From positions 248,001-312,000 of the forward strand of contig NZ_JAGQCE010000002.1 of assembly GCF_024345995.1 (NCBI RefSeq): a stretch of 64,000 bases of DNA, given 5' to 3'. Made by a program: the position numbers and the translations under genes. Below, in pieces: positions 1 to 8,464 of the stretch (positions are counted from its first letter, which is position 1; the number at the start of each line of letters is the position of its first letter). The stretch comes from Synechococcus sp. Cruz-7E5 (GTDB lineage Bacteria > Cyanobacteriota > Cyanobacteriia > PCC-6307 > Cyanobiaceae). Under the pieces are notes generated by a model, which was not told the origin of the DNA, did not search any database, and saw only the letters and a program-made list of their open reading frames with translations.

Positions 1-359
1 CCTGCCCCCTCTGCCGGCGCGAGGTGGAGAGCCTGCGGGCCCGTGATCAGGGGCGGGGCCTGATCCGCTTCGTCGATATCGATGCGGCCGACTACGACCC
101 GGTGGCCCATGCAGGGATCAGCTACCGGGAGGCCATGGGACGCATCCGCGCCATCAGCGCTGACGGCCGTGTGATCAAGGATGTGGCCGTCTTCCGGGAG
201 GCCTACCGGGTGGTGGGCTGGGGCTGGCTTTACGCCCCCACCGCCTGGCCGTTGATCGGGCCGCTGGTCGATGCGCTCTATGGGCTCTGGGCCCATTGGC
301 GGCTGCGGCTGACCGGCCGGGGCGACCTCAACGCGCTCTGCGATCTGCGGGGGTGCTGA
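1..359 (+). CDS. DCC-family thiol-disulfide oxidoreductase (DUF393), 5' truncated by the window
   Basis: The reading frame is open from base 3 and begins inside the family signature: [11 protein letters not shown] is the end of the DxxCxxC motif typical of DUF393/DCC proteins. It continues with the usual DIDAADYDP stretch and a C-terminal hydrophobic [19 protein letters not shown] segment. The start lies left of the window. DCC proteins are thioredoxin-fold putative redox proteins with no well-defined substrate. Its stop overlaps the GTG of the downstream photolyase by 7 bases (GTGCTGA), so the two are probably co-transcribed. Confidence 0.85.
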   Translation, partial: CPLCRREVESLRARDQGRGLIRFVDIDAADYDPVAHAGISYREAMGRIRAISADGRVIKDVAVFREAYRVVGWGWLYAPTAWPLIGPLVDALYGLWAHWRLRLTGRGDLNALCDLRGC

Positions 360-1909
360 AGCGCTTCAATCCCGTGCTCGAGCCGGTGCAGATCGTCTGG
401 TTCAAACGGGATCTGCGGGTGGCCGATCACCAGCCGCTGCTCCAGGCCAGCCGCCTTGGTCCGGTGCTGCCGCTGCTGGTGGTGGAACCAGAGCTGTGGC
501 AGCAGAGCGATGCCTCGGCGCGCCAGTGGGCCTTCTGCGCCGAGAGCCTGGCGGAGCTCAGGCAGGCCCTGGCGGAGCTGGGTCAGCCGCTGGTGGTGAG
601 GATCGGGCCGGCGCTGGAAGTGCTGGAGCGGGCCCGCCGCCAGTTCGCCATTGCCGGGCTCTGGAGCCATCAGGAAACCGGCAACGGCTGGACCTATGCC
701 CGCGACCGGCAGGTGGCCCAGTGGGCCCTGAGCCATGGCATCACCTGGACCCAGATTCCCCCATTCGGTGTGATCCGCCGCTTGCGCAGCCGCAACGGCT
801 GGGCGCGCCGCTGGGAGGAGCGCATGGCCGAGCCGCTGGCGCCGCCGCCGCCGGATCTGCCGTGCCTGGGGGGCCTGGATCCCGGTCCCATTCCCGCCGC
901 CGCCGAGCTGGGTCTGGCGCCTGACCCCTGCCCGGGCCGTCAGCTCGGGGGGCGGCAGCAGGGACTGGCCGTTCTGGAGAGTTTTCTGAGCGAGCGCGGC
1001 TCTCGCTACCACCGTGAGCTCTCCAGCCCGCTCACGGCCTATGAGAGCTGCTCGCGCCTGTCGCCCCACCTCAGCTGGGGCACCCTGTCGATGCGGGAGG
1101 TGGTGCAGCGCAGCCGCCGCCTCCGCAAGGCGCCCCTGGGCTTCGAGGCGCGGCTGCACTGGCACTGCCATTTCATCCAGAAGCTCGAATGCCAGCCGGA
1201 TCTGGAGTTTCGCGAGCTCCATCCGCTCACCGCCGGCCTGCGCAGCAGCGACCCCGAGCGCCTGGCGGCCTGGGCCGAGGGGCGTACCGGACTGCCGTTC
1301 GTGGATGCCTGCATGCGGGCCCTGATCGCCAGCGGCTGGATCAATTTCCGCATGCGGGCGATGCTGATGTCGGTGGCCAGCTACCAGCTGTGGTTGCCGT
1401 GGCGCCAGAGCGGGCTGCACCTGGCCCGCCTGTTCGTCGATTACGAACCGGGCATCCACTGGAGCCAGTGCCAGATGCAGTCGGGCACAACGGGCATCAA
1501 CACGATCCGGATCTACAACCCGATCAAGCAGGGTCTCGAGCACGATCCCAACGGTGATTTCATCCGCCGCTGGCTGCCGGAACTGCGCAACGTGCCGGCC
1601 GTTCACATTCATGAGCCGTGGACGATGGCGCTGGTCACCCAGCAGCGCGTCGGCTGCGTGCTCGGGCTGCACTACCCGCTGCCGATCGTGGAGCCCGCCG
1701 CCGCAGCCCGCCAGGCCAGGGAGAGGATCTGGGCGCGGCGTCAGGAGCAGGGCTTCAAGGAGCTGGCCGATGCGATCCAGAGCAGGCACGGCTCCCGCCG
1801 CTCCGGCCTGGCGGCCAGTGGCGGGCGGCGGCAGCGGCCAGTGGCGGCCAATGCCGCCGGTGATCAACAGCTGCAGCTCAGCCTGCAGCTCGAACCTGAT
1901 TCGGCCTGA
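353..1909 (+). CDS. Cryptochrome/DNA photolyase family flavoprotein
   Basis: The protein has about 518 residues and two photolyase domains. The N-terminal Rossmann-type antenna domain opens with [15 protein letters not shown]. The C-terminal helical FAD-binding domain carries [31 protein letters not shown], and [11 protein letters not shown] followed by [12 protein letters not shown]. It probably repairs UV pyrimidine dimers with blue light, although a cryptochrome role cannot be excluded from sequence. I chose GTG 353 because it overlaps the upstream stop and begins just before the antenna domain; the longer frame from 296 would overlap the DCC gene by more than 60 bases. It converges on the AhpC/TSA gene with a 36-base gap. 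Confidence 0.9.
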   Translation: MLKRFNPVLEPVQIVWFKRDLRVADHQPLLQASRLGPVLPLLVVEPELWQQSDASARQWAFCAESLAELRQALAELGQPLVVRIGPALEVLERARRQFAIAGLWSHQETGNGWTYARDRQVAQWALSHGITWTQIPPFGVIRRLRSRNGWARRWEERMAEPLAPPPPDLPCLGGLDPGPIPAAAELGLAPDPCPGRQLGGRQQGLAVLESFLSERGSRYHRELSSPLTAYESCSRLSPHLSWGTLSMREVVQRSRRLRKAPLGFEARLHWHCHFIQKLECQPDLEFRELHPLTAGLRSSDPERLAAWAEGRTGLPFVDACMRALIASGWINFRMRAMLMSVASYQLWLPWRQSGLHLARLFVDYEPGIHWSQCQMQSGTTGINTIRIYNPIKQGLEHDPNGDFIRRWLPELRNVPAVHIHEPWTMALVTQQRVGCVLGLHYPLPIVEPAAAARQARERIWARRQEQGFKELADAIQSRHGSRRSGLAASGGRRQRPVAANAAGDQQLQLSLQLEPDSA

Positions 1910-1945
1910 CCCTGTGCAGCTGAAGCGGCCGTCGCTTCGCCGGGA

Positions 1946-2725
1946 TCAGCCCAGAAAGGGATCCAGGAAGCTGAGCGGCCTGGCCATCGTTTCGGAGAAT
2001 CCGAGAATGCCGCGGTCCCGGTAGCTGTACAGAAGCCTGTCATCGGCCTCCAGCAGGAAGGTGCCGCCCCGCTGGGTGAGGAAGTCGTCGCGGGGCACGT
2101 AGGTGCGCCAGTGGCCCAGCACTTCGCTCATGTTGCGCAGCCGCACCGTGGCCAGCTCGAAGGGCCGCTGGAAGCCACGGCCGCCCGCCTTGGCAAAGAA
2201 GGAACCCTGGATCGGCGGCAGGGGCCCCGCCTGGATGGTCTCGTCGTCGGCGATGCGCTGGGGCGCGCTGCGATCGCCCGTGTAGCCCCGCAGCACCTCG
2301 GTCAGGGTGCCGGGGGAGCCGATCCCGGCGCACATCAGCAGCAGGTTCGGCCAGGGGCCGCCGATCTGCCGCAGGCCTTCGTAGAGCCCCAGGGCCCGAT
2401 GCAGCTGCGGTTCGGCGTCCACCTGCAGCCGCTCGCTCGGAAAGCCTGTGAAGGCGCAGAAGCGCTGACGGCTGGCCTCATCACCGATGCCGATCGCCAG
2501 CACGGCGATGCCGGCGGCCTCCAGCTGCGGCCAAGCGGCCACCAGGGCCTGGGCGTATTCAATGCTGTCGAAATCGCCCAGCTGGGGGAACAGCAGCACC
2601 AGGCGACGGCGGCCCATCCCCATCCCCTCCACCTCCGCCAGCCGCTCCAGCAGCGCGGCGGGTGCAGCCGGCCGGGGCCGGGGCTCACTCTCCGTTGGTT
2701 TGGTCACAGGCAAGGGCTCGCTCAC
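1946..2725 (-). CDS. AhpC/TSA-family (peroxiredoxin-like) protein
   Basis: About 259 residues with a thioredoxin-fold AhpC/TSA pattern: LVLLFPQLGDFDSIEYAQAL, then AIGIGDEASRQRF and a long C-terminal part with LRGYTGDRSAP and GGTFLLEADDRLLYSYRD. No cysteine sits where a peroxiredoxin would carry its peroxidatic cysteine (the stretch reads GDFDSIEY), so peroxidase activity is doubtful. The start is GTG 2725, which overlaps the stop of the upstream (6-4)-type photolyase by 4 bases (GTGA), indicating translational coupling. The frame can be read further upstream but only as antisense-frame shadow of the photolyase gene. Confidence 0.75.
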   Translation of the reverse strand: MSEPLPVTKPTESEPRPRPAAPAALLERLAEVEGMGMGRRRLVLLFPQLGDFDSIEYAQALVAAWPQLEAAGIAVLAIGIGDEASRQRFCAFTGFPSERLQVDAEPQLHRALGLYEGLRQIGGPWPNLLLMCAGIGSPGTLTEVLRGYTGDRSAPQRIADDETIQAGPLPPIQGSFFAKAGGRGFQRPFELATVRLRNMSEVLGHWRTYVPRDDFLTQRGGTFLLEADDRLLYSYRDRGILGFSETMARPLSFLDPFLG

Positions 2726-4254
2726 AGGGAGGGGTCGGTCACGGTTGGAACCATCGTCGCCCGCTCCAGGAACGCCTCCGCGGCGGAGTTCAACCCCTGC
2801 CGCCGCTGGGGATCCATCCGCTCCAGCAGGCGCACCATCATCGAGAGCCGGGGGTTGGCACGAAAGAACTCCTGGTTCCGGTCGATGAAGCGCCAGTAGA
2901 GACCGTCCCAGATCGCGCACCAGGGCCCCTTCCTGAAATCGCCCATCTTCAGGATGTAGTTGGAGCCGCAGATGTAGGGCTTGGTGGCGAAGAGGCCGCC
3001 ATCGCTCATCAGACCCATGCCATAGACGTTCGGGCCCATCACCCACTCATAGGAATCCAGATAGCGCTCCATGAACCAGCGGTGCACCTCGCCGGGATGG
3101 ATCTCGCAGAGCAGCATCAGGTTGCTGATCACCATCAGCCGCTCGATGTGGTGGTTGTAGCCGAGGCGGTTCAGCCGCTCGATCGCGGCATCCAGAGGCG
3201 GCAGGCCGGTGTTGCCCTCGCTCCAGCAGGGGGCCAGGCGGCGCCGATGGTTCCAGAAGTTGCTGCTCGCCTGGCGCTGGCCGTGCACCAGGTCGATGCC
3301 GCGCACGAACTCGCGCCAGCCGATCACCTGGCGCAGGAAGCCCTCCAGCGAGGCGATCGGCAGCGGTTGAGCGCTCTCCTGCCGGGTCTTGGCATGGTGA
3401 AGCGTGGCCTCGATCACCTCGGCGGGCGTGAGCAGGCCGATGTTGAGCAGGGGAGAGAGCAGGGAGTGATTCAGGGTCCCGTGCTGCACACTCAGCGCGT
3501 CTTCGTAGGGGCCGAAGTCATCGAGCCGCTCGATCAGAAACTGCTGCAGCCAGGCTTGGGCCCCGGCGTGGTCGAAGGGAATCCAGAGCGGCCCCAGCTC
3601 TCCGGGGTGATCGGCGAAGTGGTTGGCGATCAGCGCCCGCACCGCAGGTTCATGGGGGCTGGCCGCCATCACCGGCAGAGGTGGTTCCCTGTAACCCTTC
3701 GGCAGCTTCCGGCGGTTGTCCACGTCGAAGCTCCAGCGGCCGCCGCTGGGGCTGCCGTCGGCTTCGAGCAGCAGCCCCAGGCGCCGCCGCTGGCGCTCGT
3801 AGAAGGTTTTCATGAAGGGGCGCCGCCGTCCCTCGAACCAGGCCCGGCTCTCGGCCCCAGATTCCAGGAAGGCGGGTGACGGCAGCACCGTGAGCTCCAG
3901 CGCCTGCTCCTGGCAGAACCGCTCCAATCTCACCGCGAAGCTCCGGTCGGCGATCTCCGCCACCCGCAGCTGCTTGGCCCCGTCCAGTTCAAGCGCCAGC
4001 CGCTCCCAGAAGGGCACCGCCGCCGAGACCGGCAGCTCGAAGTAATGCACCAAGACACCCCGCTCGATCAGGGCGTCGCGGAAGCTGCGCATCGCCACGA
4101 AGGTGTGCAGCAGGCGCAGCTGGTGGTAGCGGTAAGCGGACGCCACCGCCAGGTCTTCGATCATCAGCACTTTGCTGCCGGCAGCCAGTTCCAGCGGCGA
4201 GGCGGTGAACCACTGGCGGTGCAGTTGGTCGCCAAGGATCAGGGTGAAAGTCAC
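2722..4254 (-). CDS. FeS-BCP-type (prokaryotic (6-4)) photolyase/cryptochrome homologue
   Basis: 510 residues. The N-terminus TFTLILGDQLHRQWF and the C-terminal blocks DSYEWVMGPNVYGMGLM, SDGGLFATKPY and LYWRFIDRN are hallmarks of the FeS bacterial cryptochrome/photolyase class that repairs (6-4) photoproducts. Family members bind FAD, a ribolumazine-type antenna and a 4Fe-4S cluster held by four cysteines. Here the loop that normally carries the CxxC pair is short: ILKMGDFRKGPWCAIWDG replaces the usual longer loop, leaving LLCEIHP and GPWC as the only obvious candidates near ligand positions. The cluster may be absent. It is translationally coupled to the AhpC/TSA gene downstream. Confidence 0.88.
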   Translation of the reverse strand: MTFTLILGDQLHRQWFTASPLELAAGSKVLMIEDLAVASAYRYHQLRLLHTFVAMRSFRDALIERGVLVHYFELPVSAAVPFWERLALELDGAKQLRVAEIADRSFAVRLERFCQEQALELTVLPSPAFLESGAESRAWFEGRRRPFMKTFYERQRRRLGLLLEADGSPSGGRWSFDVDNRRKLPKGYREPPLPVMAASPHEPAVRALIANHFADHPGELGPLWIPFDHAGAQAWLQQFLIERLDDFGPYEDALSVQHGTLNHSLLSPLLNIGLLTPAEVIEATLHHAKTRQESAQPLPIASLEGFLRQVIGWREFVRGIDLVHGQRQASSNFWNHRRRLAPCWSEGNTGLPPLDAAIERLNRLGYNHHIERLMVISNLMLLCEIHPGEVHRWFMERYLDSYEWVMGPNVYGMGLMSDGGLFATKPYICGSNYILKMGDFRKGPWCAIWDGLYWRFIDRNQEFFRANPRLSMMVRLLERMDPQRRQGLNSAAEAFLERATMVPTVTDPSL

Positions 4255-4391
4255 AGGGTCATGGCCATGACGTCGGTGCCAGCGTCAGCGCAAGGCACTG
4301 GGCTCAATCCCGTTGGCCAGGGATGAACCACGGCAATTCCGTCAGGAGCTTTCGGGCGTGAGCGATGAATTCCAGAGGCAAAGACACACGA

Positions 4392-4421
4392 AAGCCCGGA
4401 CGGCTTAAGTCGTCCGGGCTT
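4392..4421 (-). terminator. Rho-independent terminator of hli
   Basis: A perfect 11-bp inverted repeat (AAGCCCGGACG / CGTCCGGGCTT) with an 8-base loop lies 26 bases past the hli stop. On the minus strand it runs into a T-rich TTTCGTGTGTCTTT stretch. Confidence 0.7.
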
Positions 4422-4447
4422 GAGCAGCTCGACTTGTAAGCCTGGGT

Positions 4448-4591
4448 TCAGCCCAGACCAATCTGGGAAAGAATGCTCTGGCCTGTGAGCAATTCAGTTG
4501 CAAGGCCGATGACGAAGCCGAGCATGGCCATGCGGCCATTCCAGGTTTCAGCAAAGGCAACGAAACCAAAACGGGAGGTGGAGTCAGCCAT
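4448..4591 (-). CDS. hli: High-light-inducible protein (one-helix chlorophyll-binding Hlip/Scp)
   Basis: A 47-residue protein, MADSTSRFGFVAFAETWN onward. It contains the chlorophyll-binding motif of the LHC superfamily, ETWNGRMAMLGF, inside a single transmembrane helix that ends at LLTGQS. Hlips bind chlorophyll and carotenoid in the thylakoid membrane, protect photosystem assembly intermediates and dissipate excess energy. Length and motif fit HliC-like short members. The gene is monocistronic, with its own terminator downstream, which suits a stress-induced transcript. Confidence 0.93.
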   Translation of the reverse strand: MADSTSRFGFVAFAETWNGRMAMLGFVIGLATELLTGQSILSQIGLG

Positions 4592-4643
4592 GGGTGGAAT
4601 GGAACTTCTTGAAACTTAACACAATTTTGACTGTGTGCTGGGT

Positions 4644-4889
4644 TCAGTGGTGGCGGTTGCGACCCAGGGGCTCGATCCACTGCTCGCGGACCGTGTCGTG
4701 GCGCAGCTTGGCTGCGGGGAGCCTGCAGCCAAGCTGGATGTCGCCCTGATCGAGCAGGCGCCCAAGCCGCAGCGCGGTGGCTTCCTCCACCCGGGAGAAG
4801 TGATCCTGCTGATGGGTGAGCCAGGAGAGCTCGTTAGGCGTGATGACTCCGCTGGAGAGCGATTCGAGAAAGAGCTGGCCGACCGTCAT
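4644..4889 (-). CDS. Conserved hypothetical protein, 81 residues
   Basis: Begins MTVGQLFLESLSSGVITP and contains HFSRVEEATALRLGRLLDQG and IQLGCRL. I recognise this only as a small soluble protein of unknown function of the kind common in picocyanobacteria. The start is ATG 4889; the frame extends further upstream but only across the metallothionein region. It precedes hli on the same strand with a 52-base gap and may be read from the same upstream region as smtA. Confidence 0.7.
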   Translation of the reverse strand: MTVGQLFLESLSSGVITPNELSWLTHQQDHFSRVEEATALRLGRLLDQGDIQLGCRLPAAKLRHDTVREQWIEPLGRNRHH

Positions 4890-4980
4890 GGCTCTTGTAA
4901 CGGAACATGAACATCCTGTCGCGTCCATGGGCCGCCTGTGGGGGAGCCGAGAGCAGTTGGGGCTTCCACGATCGCGCCAT

Positions 4981-5163
4981 TCAGCCTTGGCACTCACAGC
5001 CACAGCCGGAATGGCAGGGTTCACCGTTTGGATGTCCGTTGGCGCAGACGTCGCTGCAGAACAGCAAGCTGCCACGGCGAAGCGCTGTTTCCGCTTGCAC
5101 TGTGCAGTGACAGCCCGGGCATGCGCATTTGAGAGTGGTGGGCTTCTCAAGAGTCGTGGTCAT
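4981..5163 (-). CDS. smtA: SmtA-type cyanobacterial metallothionein
   Basis: 60 residues with ten cysteines: KCACPGCHC near the N-terminus, FCSDVCANGHP in the middle and EPCHSGCGCECQG at the end. The spacing and the C-terminal His/Cys cluster match bacterial SmtA/BmtA, which binds four Zn(II) in one cluster and buffers zinc and cadmium. ATG 5163 is preferred over GTG 5169 because AGGAG lies five bases before it. In relatives the gene is derepressed by metals through SmtB, but no smtB lies next to it and I could not recognise the operator. Confidence 0.92.
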   Translation of the reverse strand: MTTTLEKPTTLKCACPGCHCTVQAETALRRGSLLFCSDVCANGHPNGEPCHSGCGCECQG

Positions 5164-5451
5164 GGGCACTCCTGAAGCAGGATGACATCACCATTCTGAT
5201 GCCGTAAGCGCTGGACAGGACCGTGAGAACCATATCCAGCAGCGGGCACAAACTTTGTTGATCACTTGTCGCAGAAGATTCACCCCTCTGCTAGCGCCAG
5301 TTCACACTTCCCCGTGAATCGGCCATTCACAGCTGATCAGGCCGTTTTCTGTTGCCTGAAGCTATGGATCAGGCTGCGCTATCCAGCCGTTTCCTCCATC
5401 GAAGCTGAGCAGCTCTAGCAGATCCTGGCCGGAGATGATGCTGCCGACTGG

Positions 5452-5802
5452 TTGATCCTCGATGCGAGATCACCGGCCGAATTCGAGTTCAGTCACCTGG
5501 GCGGTGCAACTCTGGTCGAGGCAGACGGTTCGATTGCGGATATGGAATCGTTCACGACACGGCCCAGGGACAGGTTGATCGTCGTCTACTGCTCGGTGGG
5601 AGTGCGCAGCGCCGTGCGGGCGGCTGAACTGCGTAGGGAAGGGTTTTCGCGTGCTTTCAATCTGGAAGGTGGCCTGTTCCAGTGGGTTCGTGATGGGCGC
5701 TCTCTGTTGCGTGATGGGGAGCCCACCCTGCTGGTTCACCCATACAATCGCCTCTGGGGAAGGCTGCTGACGGCAAAGAACCGTGGAAGGGAAGAGTGCT
5801 GA
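5452..5802 (+). CDS. Rhodanese-like protein, N-terminally interrupted (possible pseudogene)
   Basis: The frame encodes most of a rhodanese domain: LILDARSPAEFEFSHLGGA, then the active-site loop YCSVGVRSA with its catalytic cysteine, and FNLEGGLFQW. The expected first strand and helix are visible upstream in the same frame (SSIEAEQL, then QILAGDDAADW) but are broken by a TAG at 5416-5418. The only in-frame start after the stop is TTG 5452, with no convincing ribosome site. Either a shortened protein is made from that TTG or the gene is decaying. Its end overlaps the first possible start (GTG 5796) of the acyltransferase. Confidence 0.6.
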   Translation: MILDARSPAEFEFSHLGGATLVEADGSIADMESFTTRPRDRLIVVYCSVGVRSAVRAAELRREGFSRAFNLEGGLFQWVRDGRSLLRDGEPTLLVHPYNRLWGRLLTAKNRGREEC

Positions 5803-5807
5803 AGTCC

Positions 5808-6908
5808 ATGACCCATCAGCTCCGTTCCCATGATCTGGATTGGCTGCGGTTGCTGGCCATCGTGCTGCTGATCCCCTTTCACTCGGCCGCTGTCTTCTAC
5901 GAGGGTGAACTGGGCAGTTTCTACGTTGTCAATGCGGAGAGAAGTGCCGGCCTCAGCACGTTCATTCAGTTCGTGCATCAGTGGCACATGCCACTGTTCT
6001 TTTTTCTGGCCGGCGCCGCCAGTTGGTATTCCCTGCAGGCACGCTCCCAAGGGGAGTACCTGCGGCAACGGCTGCGGAGGCTTCTGCTGCCTCTGCTGAT
6101 AGGAATCCTGGTGCTTGTTCCACCACAGGTGTATATCCATGAGCTCCAGAATGGCAGAGAGAGCAGTAACTTCCTGCAGTTCTACCCCCTGTTCTTTGAT
6201 GGAATCCGACCACTAGGCCATTTCGAGTGGGCTCATCTCTGGTTTCTGGCCTACTTGCTTGTGATCTCGATCGCGTGCATCCCGGTGATGCTGAGGCTGC
6301 GAGTTGACGCCACTGCCAGCCATTCCATTTCATTCTTTTCGATGACCCCTGGCCTGGGATCGCTGATCAATCTGGCCGTGCCGTTGATGGCGGTTGAGGC
6401 CCTGTTGCGCCCACACTGGATCGGCTTTCAGAACCTCTACGACGACTGGGCCAATCTTCTCCTCTATCTGCTGTATTTTCTCTATGGCTTTCTCTTCTGC
6501 CGTGACACTGGGTTGTGGTCGGCTCTGGATCAGCACAGGTTGCTCATCTGCGCCACAGCAGGGCTTGGAATGGTGCTCCTGCTGACTCTCGGCATCACAC
6601 ACAGGGTGCCGGAGCGAGCCTATTCAGCGCCCTGCATGGCCTATCAGGCCTTTCGAGGTTTCAACAGTTGGTGCTGGGTCCTGGCTCTGCTGGCTCTGGC
6701 ACGGCCCTATCGGAGCTATAGCCACCCCATCTTGAGTTACGGCAACCAGGCGGCCTTCTCCGTCTATCTGCTCCACCAACCCCTGATCGTGATCATCGCG
6801 TTCTTCGTGGTGCCGCTTTCTCTTGCCATTCCGGCAAAATTCGTGTTGATCAGCATTGCTTCTCTGCTGGGAAGTCTGGGCCTCCATCAGGGCCTGATGC
6901 GGCGCTGA
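5808..6908 (+). CDS. Acyltransferase family 3 membrane protein (OafA/MdoC-like)
   Basis: About 366 residues with some ten hydrophobic segments. The N-terminus HDLDWLRLLAIVLLIPFHSA holds the family's catalytic histidine region, followed by WHMPLFFFLAGAASWYSL and the C-terminal SYGNQAAFSVYLLHQPLIV. These are typical of acyltransferase_3 proteins, which move acyl groups onto cell-surface sugars across the inner membrane. ATG 5808 has AGGGAAG at a normal distance; GTG 5796, overlapping the rhodanese stop, is an alternative. The substrate is unknown. Confidence 0.85.
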   Translation: MTHQLRSHDLDWLRLLAIVLLIPFHSAAVFYEGELGSFYVVNAERSAGLSTFIQFVHQWHMPLFFFLAGAASWYSLQARSQGEYLRQRLRRLLLPLLIGILVLVPPQVYIHELQNGRESSNFLQFYPLFFDGIRPLGHFEWAHLWFLAYLLVISIACIPVMLRLRVDATASHSISFFSMTPGLGSLINLAVPLMAVEALLRPHWIGFQNLYDDWANLLLYLLYFLYGFLFCRDTGLWSALDQHRLLICATAGLGMVLLLTLGITHRVPERAYSAPCMAYQAFRGFNSWCWVLALLALARPYRSYSHPILSYGNQAAFSVYLLHQPLIVIIAFFVVPLSLAIPAKFVLISIASLLGSLGLHQGLMRR

Positions 6909-6920
6909 GGCTCACCCAGG

Positions 6921-7661
6921 ATGGCATCGATGGCACAGCTATCAATCATCATTCCCACCCTGAATGAAGGCACCACTCTGGCGCGCACGTTGCGGCAGGT
7001 GAAGGCCTTGTACCCGCCTGCCTGGCAGGTGCTGGTGGTGGATGGAGGCAGCAGCGACCACACCGTGCAGATCGCCGCCGATGCCGGCGTGATGGTGCTC
7101 CGAAGCGAGGGGGCAGGCCGGGCCATCCAGATGAACCATGGAGCCAGAGCGGCTACGGGTGATCTGCTCTGCTTTCTGCATGCGGACACCCTGATCCCCG
7201 ACGACCTGGTCGATCTGGCCGAGCGCACTTTGGCGGATGCCTCAATTGCCTGCGCTGGCTTCATTTCGCTGATGGGCCATGGCGACCAAACCCGCTGGGA
7301 CATCTCGGCCCTGAATCTGCTGAAAACCTATCTGGCACCTCTGCTGTTTCGGCCCCATCTTTACCTGAAAGGATTGCGTCTGCTCTTTGGTGATCAGGTG
7401 ATGATCTGTCGCCGACGAGATTTCTGGTTGTGCGGTGGATTTGATGTGAAGCTTCCGATCATGGAAGACGGAGATCTGTGCCTGCGAATGCTGAGGCAGG
7501 GGCGAATCGTGCTGATCAATCGTGTGGTCGAAAGTTCGGATCGCCGTGTTCAGCAATGGGGAAGATGGAAAGCGATCACCACCTATCTCTCGATCGGCAT
7601 TCTCTGGGGGCTTGGTGTAGCGCCGAGCCGCCTGAAGCGATTCTATGAGGACATCCGCTGA
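6921..7661 (+). CDS. Family 2 glycosyltransferase, TIGR04283 type
   Basis: 246 residues. The N-terminus LSIIIPTLNEGTTLARTL, the VVDGGSSDHT nucleotide-binding loop, GRAIQMNHGARAATGD and FLHADT (the DxD-like metal site) match the TIGR04283 subfamily of GT-A glycosyltransferases, often found beside radical-SAM and arsenosugar genes. No such partners are visible here. It lies 12 bases after the acyltransferase, probably in the same transcript, and its end overlaps the convergent DUF547 gene by 19 bases. Confidence 0.85.
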   Translation: MASMAQLSIIIPTLNEGTTLARTLRQVKALYPPAWQVLVVDGGSSDHTVQIAADAGVMVLRSEGAGRAIQMNHGARAATGDLLCFLHADTLIPDDLVDLAERTLADASIACAGFISLMGHGDQTRWDISALNLLKTYLAPLLFRPHLYLKGLRLLFGDQVMICRRRDFWLCGGFDVKLPIMEDGDLCLRMLRQGRIVLINRVVESSDRRVQQWGRWKAITTYLSIGILWGLGVAPSRLKRFYEDIR

Positions 7662-8335
7662 TTGAGGCTCCAGTCGTAGGGAAGAAAAGTCAGCCGCAGT
7701 TCAGCTTTCAAATCGGCCGAGCCCCGAAGCTTGGGCAAGATATAGGCAGAGATGGAGGGTGATGCGGCCAGAAAATCGGCCCGATACCACTGGAAGATTC
7801 GGCTGCAGTGAAGGATGCCCGCTTCAGCATCGAGGCGCACTTTCTGGGGGTTGTTGACGAATCGCACCAGGTCTTCCTGGAGTTGCTGTTCAACGCGCTC
7901 CGGCGTGTAGGCCTCGCCGCGCAGCAGCGGACACCCCAGTGAGGCACAGACGATCGCGAAATGAATGCGTGGGTCTTTGCTTTGCTCACGCAGCATCCGA
8001 TTCTCGATCTGCGCCAGGCTGAACAACTGCGAGCCGAGGCGATGCACCGGCTGTTGAAAGAAGCGCAGAAAGCCGATCCAGTTGGGCAGGCCGAGCAGTC
8101 TGGGTCGGATCGAGGCGATGGGATAGCGGCTGAGCACCGCCTGGATCGTGAAGGCGTTGTAGAGGTTGATCCAATGGGCCAGGTGATCGCGGTGTCCCTT
8201 CGTTTCGCAGGATTGCTTGGCCAGCCAGTCGGCGAGGATGGTCGGTTCTCTGGTCAGCCAGGATCGATAATCCACCCAGCCGTCAGCATCGACGTAGGTG
8301 CGGAGCAGTCCATCCCAGGTGGTGAGATCAACCAT
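7643..8335 (-). CDS. DUF547 domain protein
   Basis: 230 residues with the DUF547 signatures AHWINLYNAFTIQAVL and IHFAIVCASLGCPLLRGEAY. DUF547 occurs in bacteria and plants; its chemistry is unknown, though the invariant Cys and His suggest an enzyme. The start is ATG 8335 (MVDLTTWDGLL). It is transcribed divergently from the DoxX gene, with 129 bases between them that must hold both promoters. Confidence 0.85.
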   Translation of the reverse strand: MVDLTTWDGLLRTYVDADGWVDYRSWLTREPTILADWLAKQSCETKGHRDHLAHWINLYNAFTIQAVLSRYPIASIRPRLLGLPNWIGFLRFFQQPVHRLGSQLFSLAQIENRMLREQSKDPRIHFAIVCASLGCPLLRGEAYTPERVEQQLQEDLVRFVNNPQKVRLDAEAGILHCSRIFQWYRADFLAASPSISAYILPKLRGSADLKAELRLTFLPYDWSLNQRMSS

Positions 8336-8464
8336 CGGTTGGAAGCGTAGTGGACTGCTGCTGCAGCGAGACAAGGCCTGGCCCGCAGCTGTTGCTGCTC
8401 TCCCGCCAGGGACTTCGCATTTCTTTACGGAGGTTGCCAGACTTTTTCCATCAACTCTCCTGCC

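Noticed and set aside
278-1867. 529-codon open frame antisense to the first photolyase
   Set aside because: Gln/Arg/Ala/Pro-rich composition typical of a GC-rich shadow frame; the opposite strand encodes a clear photolyase.
2662-3879. 405-codon open frame antisense to the FeS-BCP photolyase
   Set aside because: No domain pattern; shadow of a conserved gene.
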